A stretch of DNA of 64,000 nt, from the NCBI RefSeq assembly GCF_900188235.1, contig NZ_FZNT01000004.1, positions 372,001 to 436,000 on the forward strand, in the 5' to 3' direction. Both the position numbers and the translations under genes were made by a program. Below the pieces are notes generated by a model that was given only the letters and a program-made list of their open reading frames with translations, did no database searches and had not been told where the DNA came from. This stretch comes from Lutibacter agarilyticus. GTDB taxonomy: Bacteria > Bacteroidota > Bacteroidia > Flavobacteriales > Flavobacteriaceae. This document shows positions 9,427 to 19,285 of the stretch, in pieces (the first letter of the stretch is position 1; each line of letters starts with the position of its first letter).

Positions 9427-10167
9427 TTATCCTAAAAGCATTTGAGTTAAAAAATAATTCAACAAAATTATTACAATACTTGTCCAAACAACTGCCTGTG
9501 TACTTGCCCGCCCTACTTCCAATGAGCCTCCTTTTACATAGTACCCGTGATAAGATGGAATGGTTGCAATTACAAAAGCAAAAATAACTGTCTTAATCAT
9601 TGCATATTGCACAAAAAACGGATTAAAATCTAACTGAATACCATAAACATAATCTTCTGTAAAAAACATATCGGTTATAGAACCTGCAACATAACCTCCG
9701 TAAATTCCTAAAAACATCGCTAACAAAATTAACAGTGGGTAAAAAAATAAGACTGCTATTATTTTAGGCAACACTAAATAGTTTAATGAATTTATACCCA
9801 TAACCTCCAGCGCATCAATTTGTTCAGTTACGCGCATGGTTCCAATGCTTGATGTAATATACGAACCTACTTTACCTGCCAAAATAACTGACATAAAGGT
9901 TGGTGCAAATTCAAGAATTACAGATCGTTTTGTTGCAAACCCAATCAGGTATTTCGGAATAAATGGACTCTCAACACTTAGTGCTGTTTGTATAGCAACA
10001 ACACCACCAACAAAGAAAGAAATAAACATTACAATCCCTAATGATTTAAGTCCTAAATCTTCAATTTCTCTAAACAACATTTCTCTAAAGACCTTCCATT
10101 TTTGAGGCTTTTTAAAAACTTGCTTAAGCATTAAAAAGTACTTCCCAACGTGTTCAACGTAATTCAT
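9427..10167 (-). CDS. MlaE-type ABC transporter permease
   Basis: Inner-membrane permease of an Mla-type lipid transporter. The 246-residue product has the MlaE family pattern: an N-terminal amphipathic stretch, then five or six hydrophobic segments. Conserved family segments such as LAGKVGSYITSSIGTMRVTE (about 115-134) and EQIDALEVMG follow. It is the first gene of a two-gene unit with the ATPase. Upstream, 239 bases separate it from the KAS III-like gene, whose terminator lies at 10351-10380. Family assignment is strong. Confidence 0.9.
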   Translation of the reverse strand: MNYVEHVGKYFLMLKQVFKKPQKWKVFREMLFREIEDLGLKSLGIVMFISFFVGGVVAIQTALSVESPFIPKYLIGFATKRSVILEFAPTFMSVILAGKVGSYITSSIGTMRVTEQIDALEVMGINSLNYLVLPKIIAVLFFYPLLILLAMFLGIYGGYVAGSITDMFFTEDYVYGIQLDFNPFFVQYAMIKTVIFAFVIATIPSYHGYYVKGGSLEVGRASTQAVVWTSIVIILLNYFLTQMLLG

Positions 10168-10350
10168 TTACTATCTTTTTTGCTAAAATATCAAATTAAT
10201 ATGATGATTAAAGTTTTTAAAACATAAAAATGGTTCTTCTGTATAAAAAATTATTACATTTTAAATTCTCTTATTAGAACCTAATTTATGAAAAGAATCA
10301 ATTACACGTACTAAATTCATCTTCTCTTTAATTTGCGCAGAAATATTAAA

Positions 10351-10380
10351 ATAAAAAAAAGACCTCTTACTGAGGTCTTT
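10351..10380 (-). terminator. Terminator of the porU-porV-cdd operon
   Basis: Stem AAAGACCTC / GAGGTCTTT (10358-10366 with 10372-10380). On the minus strand it is followed by TTTTTATTTTAAT. It lies 27 bases after the KAS III-like stop codon and closes the five-gene operon. Confidence 0.8.
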
Positions 10381-10406
10381 CTTAGCTATATATTAAAAAG
10401 GAAATG

Positions 10407-11477
10407 CTAGTATCTGTAAACTATTGCATTTATATTCATTCCTGCTCCAACTGAAGCAAAAATAACAACGTCTCCTTTATTAACTTCTTGATTTTCCATT
10501 TCGCCACGTTTAACCATATCAAATAAAGTAGGCACTGTAGCAACAGAGCTATTTCCTAATTTATAGATACTCATAGGCATTACTCCTACAGGAACTTTCG
10601 TTTTATACAAACGGAAAAAACGTTTTATAATTTGTTCATCCATTTTTTCATTAGCTTGATGGATAAAAATCTTTTTTACATCAGTAATGTCAACTCCACT
10701 TTTATCTAGTGCGGTTTTCATAGCTAAAGGAACATTTGTTAGGCTATACTCATAAATTTTACGCCCTAACATTTTAATGTAATGTACATTAGAATCGGAA
10801 TCCTCTTTAAAAGACTTTCCAGAATACAAATAATAGCATTCATCCATTACATCAGTAACAGTAGCATGGCTTAAAATACCTTTATCAGTACTTCCTTCTT
10901 CAGCTTCAACAATACAAGCTCCTGCTCCATCAGCAAAAATCATTGAATCTCTATCATATTTATCAACAACACGTGAAAGTGTTTCAGTACCAATTACCAA
11001 GCATTTTTTAGCAATACCAGCCTTGATAAATGCTTCAGCCTGAATAACTCCTTGTACCCAACCTGGGCAACCAAATAAAATGTCATACGCTACACAATTA
11101 GAGTTTTTAATTCCTAATCTAAATTTTATTCTAGACGCTAAACTTGGCAACATATCACTTTGTATAGAACCACTTTTAACATCCCCAAAATTGTGTGCAA
11201 CTATTATATAATCCAACTCTTCTTTATCAATTCCTGCATCTTTAATTGCTTTTTCTGAAGCAAAAAAACCTAAGTCTGATGAATTTAAATCTGGAGTTGC
11301 ATAACGCCTTTCCTCAATACCCGTAATTGCTTTAAATTTTTCAATAATAACTCCATTATCTTGTTCAAAAGGGCTACCATCTTCATTTAAAAAAGTTTCG
11401 TTTAAAAAGTCTTCGTTTTTTTTAACAACGGACGGAATAAAACTTCCTGTACCGGTAATTTTTGAGTGTACATTCAT
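10407..11477 (-). CDS. 3-oxoacyl-ACP synthase III family protein
   Basis: Thiolase-fold condensing enzyme of the FabH/KAS III type. The 356-residue protein carries the catalytic triad: Cys137 in FGCPGWVQG, His273 in FIHQAN and Asn309 in KLGNSS. It is about 30 residues longer than typical FabH and the Cys neighbourhood (GCPGW) differs from the usual ACSG, so the substrate may not be acetyl-CoA/malonyl-ACP. It is the last gene of the operon porU-porV-cdd-trHb, 34 bases after the haemoglobin gene, followed by a terminator. It could serve fatty-acid initiation or a specialised lipid or pigment pathway. Confidence 0.82.
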   Translation of the reverse strand: MNVHSKITGTGSFIPSVVKKNEDFLNETFLNEDGSPFEQDNGVIIEKFKAITGIEERRYATPDLNSSDLGFFASEKAIKDAGIDKEELDYIIVAHNFGDVKSGSIQSDMLPSLASRIKFRLGIKNSNCVAYDILFGCPGWVQGVIQAEAFIKAGIAKKCLVIGTETLSRVVDKYDRDSMIFADGAGACIVEAEEGSTDKGILSHATVTDVMDECYYLYSGKSFKEDSDSNVHYIKMLGRKIYEYSLTNVPLAMKTALDKSGVDITDVKKIFIHQANEKMDEQIIKRFFRLYKTKVPVGVMPMSIYKLGNSSVATVPTLFDMVKRGEMENQEVNKGDVVIFASVGAGMNINAIVYRY

Positions 11478-11511
11478 TATTTAAAAAGTAAGGTGCAAAG
11501 GTAAAAATATT

Positions 11512-11895
11512 TTAATTATTTTGCTCAAATATTTTAATTTTCATTACGGTGGCTATTGAAAGTGCTCGTGACTTAGCCGCGTGTGAATTATCTCCTTCAA
11601 ACAATTCATCTACAGAATTATTAAAGCTTGATAACCAATGACTAAAGTGTGCTTCTGTAAAAGGTTTTTGTTGTTGCATTTTAAGGTGAGGCTGCATTGC
11701 ATTTTTACGATACCCACCTGAATAAAAGAGAATATTATCCCAAAAGTCTACAAGTGTCTGCAAATGGGTTTCTAAATGTGTCGGATTTTTAAAATCTTCG
11801 AAAAAAGGAATCATTAAATCATCGCTCATTAACTTCATATAAAAAGTTTTAACAAGCAGATAAATATCTTCTCTATTTTCAATATCTTTCTTCAT
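11512..11895 (-). CDS. Group III truncated haemoglobin
   Basis: Small haem protein of the 2/2 globin fold that binds O2, CO or NO in the cytosol. The 127-residue sequence has the group III pattern: FYMKLMSDDLMIPFF near the N-terminus, then TLVDFWDNILFYSGGYRKNAMQPH with the conserved Phe-Trp, Tyr and His positions (about 47-70). It sits between cdd (9 bases upstream) and the KAS III-like gene (34 bases downstream) in the porU-porV transcript. Nitric oxide or oxygen handling is inferred from the family only. Confidence 0.85.
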   Translation of the reverse strand: MKKDIENREDIYLLVKTFYMKLMSDDLMIPFFEDFKNPTHLETHLQTLVDFWDNILFYSGGYRKNAMQPHLKMQQQKPFTEAHFSHWLSSFNNSVDELFEGDNSHAAKSRALSIATVMKIKIFEQNN

Positions 11896-11904
11896 AGATT
11901 GAAT

Positions 11905-12387
11905 TTACAAAAAAGACTTATCAAAAGCTATAGGAAGTAAATCTAGTATCGAATTTGTTTTAATTACCTTCCCTATTTCTCCCATAAAATATACTTCAAT
12001 TGCTTCTTTTTGTTTTATCTCATATTCAAAAAGAGATTGCCTACAAGCCCCACAAGGAGCAACAGGCTCACTTGTAATTTGCGAAGATGAACTGGCTGTA
12101 ATTGCTAAAGCTAGTATTTTTGTGTTTGGATAATCAGACGCTGCTTTCCAAATAGCAACACGTTCAGCACATATTCCTGAAGGATATGCTGCATTTTCTT
12201 GATTATTACCTGTTACAATTACATCGTTATCTAACAAGAAAGCTGCTCCTACTTTAAATTTTGAATAAGGAGCATAAGCTGTAGCTTTAGCTTCAATAGC
12301 CTTTTTCATAAGTAAATTAGAAGATTCTGAAAGCTCTTCAACAGAATCGAAAACCTCAATTTCAGTTTTTAGCGTAACTTTTTTCAT
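11905..12387 (-). CDS. cdd: Cytidine deaminase
   Basis: Hydrolyses cytidine and deoxycytidine to uridine forms in pyrimidine salvage. From the ATG at 12387 the protein has 160 residues. Zinc ligands are Cys73 with catalytic Glu75 (GICAERVAIW), and Cys112 and Cys115 (PCGACRQ). An in-frame TTG six bases upstream exists, but MKKVTLK is the natural start. It lies 12 bases after porV and 9 before the haemoglobin gene. From memory, a cdd gene beside porV is a recurrent arrangement in Flavobacteria. Assignment is secure. Confidence 0.95.
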   Translation of the reverse strand: MKKVTLKTEIEVFDSVEELSESSNLLMKKAIEAKATAYAPYSKFKVGAAFLLDNDVIVTGNNQENAAYPSGICAERVAIWKAASDYPNTKILALAITASSSSQITSEPVAPCGACRQSLFEYEIKQKEAIEVYFMGEIGKVIKTNSILDLLPIAFDKSFL

Positions 12388-12399
12388 TAGCAAGTAGGT

Positions 12400-13542
12400 T
12401 TAGTATATTTCAAATATTTCACCAAAATCAAAAGCAATTGCAAATCGTAAGGTATTTTCTAAAGGATTGTTTACGTCTGAAGCATTGAATAAATATGAAA
12501 CATCTAATTTTGCACTTTTAAATTTAAAACCTGCTCCTATGGTAAAAAATTGTCGAGCTCCTTTCATTTCACTTTCGTGAAAGTATCCTGCTCTTAACGC
12601 AAACGAATCATCGTACATATATTCAGCTCCTAATGCCCAAGTTACTTCTTGCATTTCTTCTTCAAATCCGCCTGGAGCATCTGCAAACGAGACAAACATT
12701 CCACTAAAGAAACTAATATCTTTTTGAACGTAAGGTGGTTCACCATCATCATTTACAGATACACTTGGTGTAGGAACTAGTAATTTGTTAAACTCTGCAT
12801 TAAGTGTAATTTTATTATAGTTATCTAAAATAAAATCAAACCCTCCACCTAGCTTTAAATTAGTAGGCATAAAATTCTCTTCACTATCATTTGAATAAGA
12901 AACCTTAGGACCGATATTAGATATATTAAACCCTGCTCTCCAAACTCCATTAAAATCACCATAATTTTCTTCGTCAGATTGATAATATCCTGAAATATCT
13001 ACTGTAAATGTATTTACTGCATTTATATCTGAGTTAGCCGACTCTATACCTAAATCTGAGCGAATATAACGCAATGCAACTCCCATTGAATACGTTTCAC
13101 TTAATTTTAGAGAATAAGATCCGTCTAAAGAAAATTCATTTAACTTTTCAGTACCAATTGGTTGCCCAATATTATCTGTCAAATCTATTTGACCTAAATT
13201 AAAATAATTTAAACTTGCCCCCCAAGCACTTCTATCGTTTATTCTGTTAGAAAATGTAAATCCACCTAAAAAAACATCGTTTGTCAATTCTTTTAACCAA
13301 GGCGTATAAAAAACTCCTACAGAAAACTGTGCTGGTGCAAATGCCAATTTTGAAGGATTCCAATGTTGAGAAAACGCATCAGTTGAAGTAGCAGCTCCTA
13401 TATCTCCCATACCTCCCGATCTTGCGTCTGGGGCTATTAATAGGAAAGGCGCAGCTGTTGTTATTGGATTTGGTTGTTCTTGTGCTTTTAATGTTGAAAA
13501 TGCAACTAAAGCTGTAAGGGTACATAAAAATATTTTTCTCAT
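12400..13542 (-). CDS. porV: Type IX secretion outer-membrane shuttle protein PorV
   Basis: Outer-membrane beta-barrel of the FadL-like superfamily that carries T9SS cargo to the PorU sortase in the attachment complex. The 380-residue product has a signal peptide ending LKAQ (about 1-20). The family block LIAPDARSGGMGDIGAATS (about 35-53) and AFSQHWNPSK follow, then alternating barrel strands to the end. It lies 36 bases downstream of porU in the same operon, the usual partner arrangement. It would process the C-terminal domain on the amylase at 46839. Confidence 0.95.
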   Translation of the reverse strand: MRKIFLCTLTALVAFSTLKAQEQPNPITTAAPFLLIAPDARSGGMGDIGAATSTDAFSQHWNPSKLAFAPAQFSVGVFYTPWLKELTNDVFLGGFTFSNRINDRSAWGASLNYFNLGQIDLTDNIGQPIGTEKLNEFSLDGSYSLKLSETYSMGVALRYIRSDLGIESANSDINAVNTFTVDISGYYQSDEENYGDFNGVWRAGFNISNIGPKVSYSNDSEENFMPTNLKLGGGFDFILDNYNKITLNAEFNKLLVPTPSVSVNDDGEPPYVQKDISFFSGMFVSFADAPGGFEEEMQEVTWALGAEYMYDDSFALRAGYFHESEMKGARQFFTIGAGFKFKSAKLDVSYLFNASDVNNPLENTLRFAIAFDFGEIFEIY

Positions 13543-13578
13543 TTATTCAAATTATTTAGCTCAACAAATATCTTATTA

Positions 13579-16500
13579 TTATTGAAGTATTACTAATTTT
13601 TCTATCTTTTCTGCTTTAATATTTGTGTTAACTGCTGTTACGTTTAATTTATACACGTAAACACCTTTTCCTATTCTTGATCCAAAATCATCCAATCCAT
13701 TCCAAGTAATACTTCTTGACAGATTACCTTCAGATTGTACTGTTTGATTTATGGTTTTTACCAACTTCCCTGAAATGGTAAAAATTTGAACCTGTACATT
13801 TAATAATTGGTTTGGTTTATTATGATTGAACCAAAACTCTGTATGACTAATAAATGGGTTTGGATAGTTAAGCACATTTGTTAAAACTAAATCACTATCA
13901 TCAACTACAAAAAAAGAAAACGTTGATTCAGACATATTATTGTAAGTATCCCAAACTTTTAATGTAATTGTGTGTAAACCTGGAGAAAGATTTCTAAAAG
14001 GGTAGGAAACCTGCCCTTTTTTAAAGTCGTTTAGATCTGTTTCATAATAATCATTTAAAATTATTGGATTCGATTGATCGTTGTCTAATATTGCTATAAT
14101 ATCGTGATCTACAGCTGTAATTGATGTGTTAATTCCGCTTTCATCTTCAAGTACCGCGATAAAAACTGGTGATTCGTTGGTATTAGCCCCATCAACAAAA
14201 TTTAAATCGTTCATGTATAATTGTACAGTTGGCCCAATTACATCTTCAGGAGCGTTGGTATTTATACCTCCAACTTCAACATCAAAACTATAACCTGCTT
14301 TATCTTCTATTTTATTGGAAGCATAAAAACTAAGCTTTCCTTTTCCGTAGGCTATTTTAATATCTTTAGGCGCTATAAAATCAAATGTGAATTTTCCGTT
14401 CTCAACAGTAGACCTTCCTGTGAATATTTTACTTTCCAACACGTCAAATTCCATTATAAAGTTAAAATTATCATTATCTAATGTTTTTTTCTGAATTGGT
14501 TTATCAAAAACGGTCACTTCAAATTCACCATTAAAATCAGACAATAAATTTCCTGCTTCATTGGTTACTTCACCTTCAAATTCCACATAAGACAATGCTT
14601 TTATAGTATCTAATGATTGATTAACATCAATACCATTCATTTTTGTTATTTTAACAGCTGGTTTCGGAACATGCAATACCATTGCAGGGTCTCCAAATAA
14701 AAAAATAAAAAATCGCTGACTTGTTGAAAACTGATTTTTAACATTCATTAATGTTTCAGCAATTGTATAGTTTTCGTTATTGAAGTTTAATAAGGGTTTA
14801 ATTAACCGCTCATTAAACGCTTGACCAACACTTATAAAAATTGCTCGAGTAGTTGAAATTAATGCTCCTGAACCTCCATTAGGATTCCATAATAAATATT
14901 CACCTGCGGTTTTTCTTAATGGATTATCAAATCGTGTAAATTCACAAGTTACCGTTACAAAAAGTGGTAATTTTATCTTGTTTTTAAAACTTTGTATTTC
15001 AGGCACTTCAAAAATTCTTTCTTTAGCCCACCCATCTTCACCTCCGTGCCCAAAATAATCAACTAATAAAGTACCTTTTTCAACCTGATTTACAATATCA
15101 ATATTAACTGCAGGATAGCGTTGTCCGCCAGAGGATGTTTCTTGAACATAGGCATCTGCATATATTTTTTTTAAATTAAATAAGGGTTTATTAGCTAGAA
15201 TTGTATCTGCTAATTTCTCCATATTTACCTGTATGGTTTCTTCTCCTCTTTCATCAATGTCATCGGCAACCAATGTAATTTTTGAACGCCAATTTCCAAA
15301 GGAATCTTCACTATAATAATTCAATATCTTATCAACTACCTGATCCGCTTCAAGAGCACTTGTTACAGGAATTCTACCGGTCACAATATCTTGACGATCA
15401 AAAGACCCTAAATCACCCTCATTATCATCCATCATGCCGTAATAATCGTCGGTAACATAAGATGATGCCAAATTAAAGCTTTTGTAAGCTTCAAAAACTG
15501 GAACTATATTGTTATTACCTCCAATTCTATCCTTATAATCATAAGAGGCATCTCCAAATAAACACATGTATTTTAACTTATTTGTTGAAGCGTTGTCATA
15601 TAAATGCTTTGCAAAATCTCTAATCGCTGTCAAATCGGGTGAACCAGACGAAAACTCGTTATATATTTGGTTTAAAGGAATTACTTGTACCTTTAAATTT
15701 GAATTTTCATTATGATAATTTGCTAATTTTTGCGCACTATTTATTAAATAATCTTGCGTAATAATTATATAATCTAAATTAGATAAACTGTGTAAATTCT
15801 GATTTTCAACTCGAGAATTTGTAAGCCTGCTTGGTTTATAATAATCACCTTCATTTAAAACTAAAAACTCATGAGTTCCCCCTCCTTTTACTTTAAAATT
15901 AAAATTTGAATTATCGGATTCATTTTCTATAATAGTTGGATTTAAAGAATTTGAGACATTCCAAACCGATGCAATATTTGAAGCATTTTCTATTGAAAAT
16001 TCAAAAACCTCATTGGTATTCATTACTTCAAAATTTCTAAATGAAAATTGGTTTCCGCTAGCTATTAACTTTTTAGTTCCTAAAACTTCAATATAATCTA
16101 AATATGCATTTGCTGATGGGTTTCCGTTATTATTAAATGTAACCTCAACATTTACAGAATTTCCAGATAACTGAGTAATTCCACTTCCCCTATTTGCATA
16201 GGCATGTGTTAAACCACTACTTGCACCATAATTAATTGAAAACAAATTCTGGTTGTTTACCTTAACGTCCATTGTAGAAGAGATTGATGATTCAACCACT
16301 CCTCTAACTCTAACAATTAAATCTTTAGAATTTTCTAGATCATTAAATGGGATTGAGTATTTCCGTGTATTTTCAATAGAAAAGCTATCGCCAAACCATT
16401 GCTGGCCAACGGCAAACAAATTAACTTCATCTTTTTCGTAAAAAATATAATCTTCAAAATCGGTGATTTGTGAAGCAGCCGTTTCTAAAATTTCATCACT

Positions 16501-17382
16501 CGTCCTTACTCTTAACCCTTCAGAATTTCCAACAGTAATAAAATAAAAAGCCTCTTCAGAAAAAATATTAAATTGATGCTCTAAGCTAGCTAAATTATTT
16601 GATGAATTTTCCCATTGATGCGGACCTTGACCATAAAACAAAATATAGTCATCCTTATTAAAACTACCATCATCTTCTCCTGAAATTAAAATAGCATTCT
16701 GCTGCAAGCCATCTTGCCTAAAATCGCTATTATTGAAAGGCAACATTGCTCCTCCATTACCATAAATTTGAATATTCTTTGGATTTACACCATTTAAATC
16801 TAAACCCAAACTTTCTATAAAACCTCGGTCCAATTTAAAAACACCTGTAGTATCTATTGAAAATTTATACCATTCGCCAGATGCCAACACAGAATTTTTA
16901 ATTGTAGTTTTTGTGGTTTGCTTACTTTGAGTTTGTATTATTTCGTATTCTAAGTCTAGAGATGTAATCCTTTTTATTGAATTTCCCTCTTTAATTAAAG
17001 GTGAAAACTCTAAAATTGCCCATTTATCAGCTCTTAGTTTTGAAAAATTAAAAGAAATTTGAAGTTCTGTAGGGATTTTTTCAGCGTTAAACTTGGAAAT
17101 TTCGTTTGCTGAAACAGTTTCATAAACTACATTCTTATAGGAAAAATTAACTAAAGTAGCCGTATTCGAAATTTTCCATGCTTCAGAAAAGGTTGGGTTT
17201 AGATGAGCGTCTAAAGTATTGCCTTCAACCAAATCCACCTTAAAGACGCTCGACGTACTCACCTCAAAATCAACACTTTTCAACCAATTCAATTGAATAT
17301 TCTTAAACTCCTTTTCTTGTGAATATAAAGCGTTTAATGCAATAAATAATACGAAAAAAAATATTTTACTCAACTGTCTCAT
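13579..17382 (-). CDS. porU: Type IX secretion sortase PorU
   Basis: Gingipain-like (peptidase C25) sortase that cleaves the C-terminal sorting domain of T9SS cargo at the cell surface. The 1267-residue protein has a signal peptide ending LYSQ, an N-terminal pro-region (about 25-500), and the C25 domain with catalytic His779 in YFGHGGEDGW and Cys813 in TVTCEFTRFD. Ig-like regions follow, and then a CTD-like end (NYPNPF at about 1172, a conserved WNGLDD-G-GKGVYVYKL stretch and IEKLVILQ at the C-terminus). It begins the five-gene minus-strand operon and is divergent from gldJ across a 156-base gap. Length and motifs are fully typical. Confidence 0.96.
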   Translation of the reverse strand: MRQLSKIFFFVLFIALNALYSQEKEFKNIQLNWLKSVDFEVSTSSVFKVDLVEGNTLDAHLNPTFSEAWKISNTATLVNFSYKNVVYETVSANEISKFNAEKIPTELQISFNFSKLRADKWAILEFSPLIKEGNSIKRITSLDLEYEIIQTQSKQTTKTTIKNSVLASGEWYKFSIDTTGVFKLDRGFIESLGLDLNGVNPKNIQIYGNGGAMLPFNNSDFRQDGLQQNAILISGEDDGSFNKDDYILFYGQGPHQWENSSNNLASLEHQFNIFSEEAFYFITVGNSEGLRVRTSDEILETAASQITDFEDYIFYEKDEVNLFAVGQQWFGDSFSIENTRKYSIPFNDLENSKDLIVRVRGVVESSISSTMDVKVNNQNLFSINYGASSGLTHAYANRGSGITQLSGNSVNVEVTFNNNGNPSANAYLDYIEVLGTKKLIASGNQFSFRNFEVMNTNEVFEFSIENASNIASVWNVSNSLNPTIIENESDNSNFNFKVKGGGTHEFLVLNEGDYYKPSRLTNSRVENQNLHSLSNLDYIIITQDYLINSAQKLANYHNENSNLKVQVIPLNQIYNEFSSGSPDLTAIRDFAKHLYDNASTNKLKYMCLFGDASYDYKDRIGGNNNIVPVFEAYKSFNLASSYVTDDYYGMMDDNEGDLGSFDRQDIVTGRIPVTSALEADQVVDKILNYYSEDSFGNWRSKITLVADDIDERGEETIQVNMEKLADTILANKPLFNLKKIYADAYVQETSSGGQRYPAVNIDIVNQVEKGTLLVDYFGHGGEDGWAKERIFEVPEIQSFKNKIKLPLFVTVTCEFTRFDNPLRKTAGEYLLWNPNGGSGALISTTRAIFISVGQAFNERLIKPLLNFNNENYTIAETLMNVKNQFSTSQRFFIFLFGDPAMVLHVPKPAVKITKMNGIDVNQSLDTIKALSYVEFEGEVTNEAGNLLSDFNGEFEVTVFDKPIQKKTLDNDNFNFIMEFDVLESKIFTGRSTVENGKFTFDFIAPKDIKIAYGKGKLSFYASNKIEDKAGYSFDVEVGGINTNAPEDVIGPTVQLYMNDLNFVDGANTNESPVFIAVLEDESGINTSITAVDHDIIAILDNDQSNPIILNDYYETDLNDFKKGQVSYPFRNLSPGLHTITLKVWDTYNNMSESTFSFFVVDDSDLVLTNVLNYPNPFISHTEFWFNHNKPNQLLNVQVQIFTISGKLVKTINQTVQSEGNLSRSITWNGLDDFGSRIGKGVYVYKLNVTAVNTNIKAEKIEKLVILQ

Positions 17383-17538
17383 CCAACTAATAACGCTTAA
17401 ATTTTAATGTTATTTTTACATAATACAACATTACATATAATAAAGTACAAATACAATCGTTACATTAATTACACATAATTATTTATTTTATTAAATTTAT
17501 TTCTTGCGAAAAAATTTATTTAATGTAAATTGCAGAAC

Positions 17539-19221
17539 ATGAAAAACCCTATTAAGTTTAAAATGAATATGAGAAATTTTTCTAATGTTAGTAGACTTTT
17601 TTTATTAACATTTATATCGCTTGTAGTTGTTAGTTGTCACAACAGAAATCCACGTAACAACAAATCACTAACAGGTTGGAGTTCAAAAGATAAAGAAAAC
17701 GCTGGTTTTACAGCTGATTCTGAATATAAAGGTCAAGAAGCGCCTCCAGGAATGGTTTTAATTGAGGGTGGTGCGTTTACTATGGGACAAGTTCAAGATG
17801 ATGTAATGTTTGATTGGAATACAACTCCTGTAAAGCAACAAGTACGATCATTTTACCTTGATGAAGCAGAAGTTACCAATTCTGAATACCTATTTTATTT
17901 AGAATGGATGGAAAAAGTATTCCCTCCTAACGATCCAAGCTATAAAAACATTTACCAATCTGCAGTTCCTGACACGTTAGTTTGGAGAGATGTTTTAGGG
18001 TTTAACGAATTACTTACCGAAAATTATTTAAGGCACCCTTCATATGCAGATTATCCTGTTGTTGGAGTAAGTTGGTTGCAAGCAACTCAATATTGTAAAT
18101 GGAGAAGCGATCGTGTTAACGAGAAAATTTTAATGGACAACGGTGTGTTAAATTCTATTTATGAAATGGATTCTTTAAATATTAAAGGGAGAAACAACTT
18201 TAACACTGATACTTATTTAACAAATCCTGATTTATTATTTCAAGGAGACTCTACAATTTACAATTATGATAGAAGTGGAGAGTTAAAACAGGTTAAAATT
18301 GCCGATGGTGTTTTAGCTCCTAAATTTAGACTTCCAACTGAAGTTGAATGGGAGTATGCCGCTAAAGCAATCGTTGAAAACCGAGAATATAATGATATTA
18401 GAGGTAGAAAAAAATATGCTTGGGATGGTAAATATACACGTAACAAAAACAATAAATATCAAGGTGACCAGTTAGCAAACTTCAAACAAGGTAAAGGTGA
18501 TTATAGTGGTGTTCCTGGTTGGAGTAATGATGGTGCCGATATTACAATTCAAGTAAAATCATACAACCCAAATGCTTTTGGATTGTATGATATGTCTGGT
18601 AATGTTGCTGAATGGGTGGCTGATGTTTACCGACCAATTATAGATAATGATGCCAATGATTTTAATTATTTTAGAGGAAATATATTCACTAAAAAATATA
18701 TTGATGCTGAAGGTAAAGTAGTTATTGTTGATGATGCTTCTGTTGAATATGACACGCTTGATAATGGTAAATTAATTCCTAAAACAATACCTGGTAGTGT
18801 TAAATACATTCCTGTTACAAAGCGTGATGCTTATATGCGTAATAATTACGAAAAAGCGTACAATGTTGATGCTAGAGATGGTGACTTAGCTTCTACTAAA
18901 TCTTATGCAAAAGATGAAGATGAACTAGACACAAAACCTAGAATGTATAATTCACCTGTAAAACCAAGAGAAATCGGTGAAAGTGGTTTAATTAAACAAC
19001 AATATGATGAAGAAGTTAGAACTACTTTAATTAGTAACGAAACTCGTGTTTATAAAGGTGGTTCTTGGAAAGATCGTGCTTATTGGCTTGATCCTGCTCA
19101 TCGTCGTTATTTACCTCAGTATATGGCTACAAACTTTATTGGTTTCCGTTGTGCAACTGATAGGTTAGGTTCTATGACTTATAAACGTAGAAAACCTACT
19201 ACAACAAAAATAAGATATTAA
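17539..19221 (+). CDS. gldJ: Gliding motility lipoprotein GldJ
   Basis: Outer-membrane lipoprotein required for gliding and stability of T9SS components in Flavobacterium. From the ATG at 17539 the protein has 560 residues with a lipoprotein signal ending VVVSCHNRN. An FGE-sulfatase (formylglycine-generating enzyme-like) fold follows: GMVLIEGGAFTMG, FRLPTEVEWEYAA, FGLYDMSGNVAEWVADVY and KGGSWKDR...GFRCA. A TTG nine bases upstream gives an alternative start, and another ATG (MNMRNFS) could also serve. It is divergent from porU and ends in a clear terminator, so the motility and secretion genes form one locus. Confidence 0.95.
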   Translation: MKNPIKFKMNMRNFSNVSRLFLLTFISLVVVSCHNRNPRNNKSLTGWSSKDKENAGFTADSEYKGQEAPPGMVLIEGGAFTMGQVQDDVMFDWNTTPVKQQVRSFYLDEAEVTNSEYLFYLEWMEKVFPPNDPSYKNIYQSAVPDTLVWRDVLGFNELLTENYLRHPSYADYPVVGVSWLQATQYCKWRSDRVNEKILMDNGVLNSIYEMDSLNIKGRNNFNTDTYLTNPDLLFQGDSTIYNYDRSGELKQVKIADGVLAPKFRLPTEVEWEYAAKAIVENREYNDIRGRKKYAWDGKYTRNKNNKYQGDQLANFKQGKGDYSGVPGWSNDGADITIQVKSYNPNAFGLYDMSGNVAEWVADVYRPIIDNDANDFNYFRGNIFTKKYIDAEGKVVIVDDASVEYDTLDNGKLIPKTIPGSVKYIPVTKRDAYMRNNYEKAYNVDARDGDLASTKSYAKDEDELDTKPRMYNSPVKPREIGESGLIKQQYDEEVRTTLISNETRVYKGGSWKDRAYWLDPAHRRYLPQYMATNFIGFRCATDRLGSMTYKRRKPTTTKIRY

Positions 19222-19240
19222 TAAAATTTTTAAATAGTTA

Positions 19241-19275
19241 AAACCTCACTGAGAATTCAGTGAGGTTTTTTTTTA
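19241..19275 (+). terminator. Terminator of gldJ
   Basis: Stem AAACCTCACTGA / TCAGTGAGGTTT (19241-19252 with 19257-19268), 4-base loop, followed by a run of T. Confidence 0.88.
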
Positions 19276-19281
19276 TCTTTG
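19274..19281 (+). promoter_or_regulatory. Putative murF -7 box
   Basis: TATCTTTG matches the Bacteroidetes -7 box TAnnTTTG and ends five bases before the murF ATG at 19286. If used, the transcript would be leaderless or nearly so. No clear -33 TTTG lies at the right distance, since that position falls in the gldJ terminator stem. Confidence 0.35.
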
Positions 19282-19285
19282 TTTT

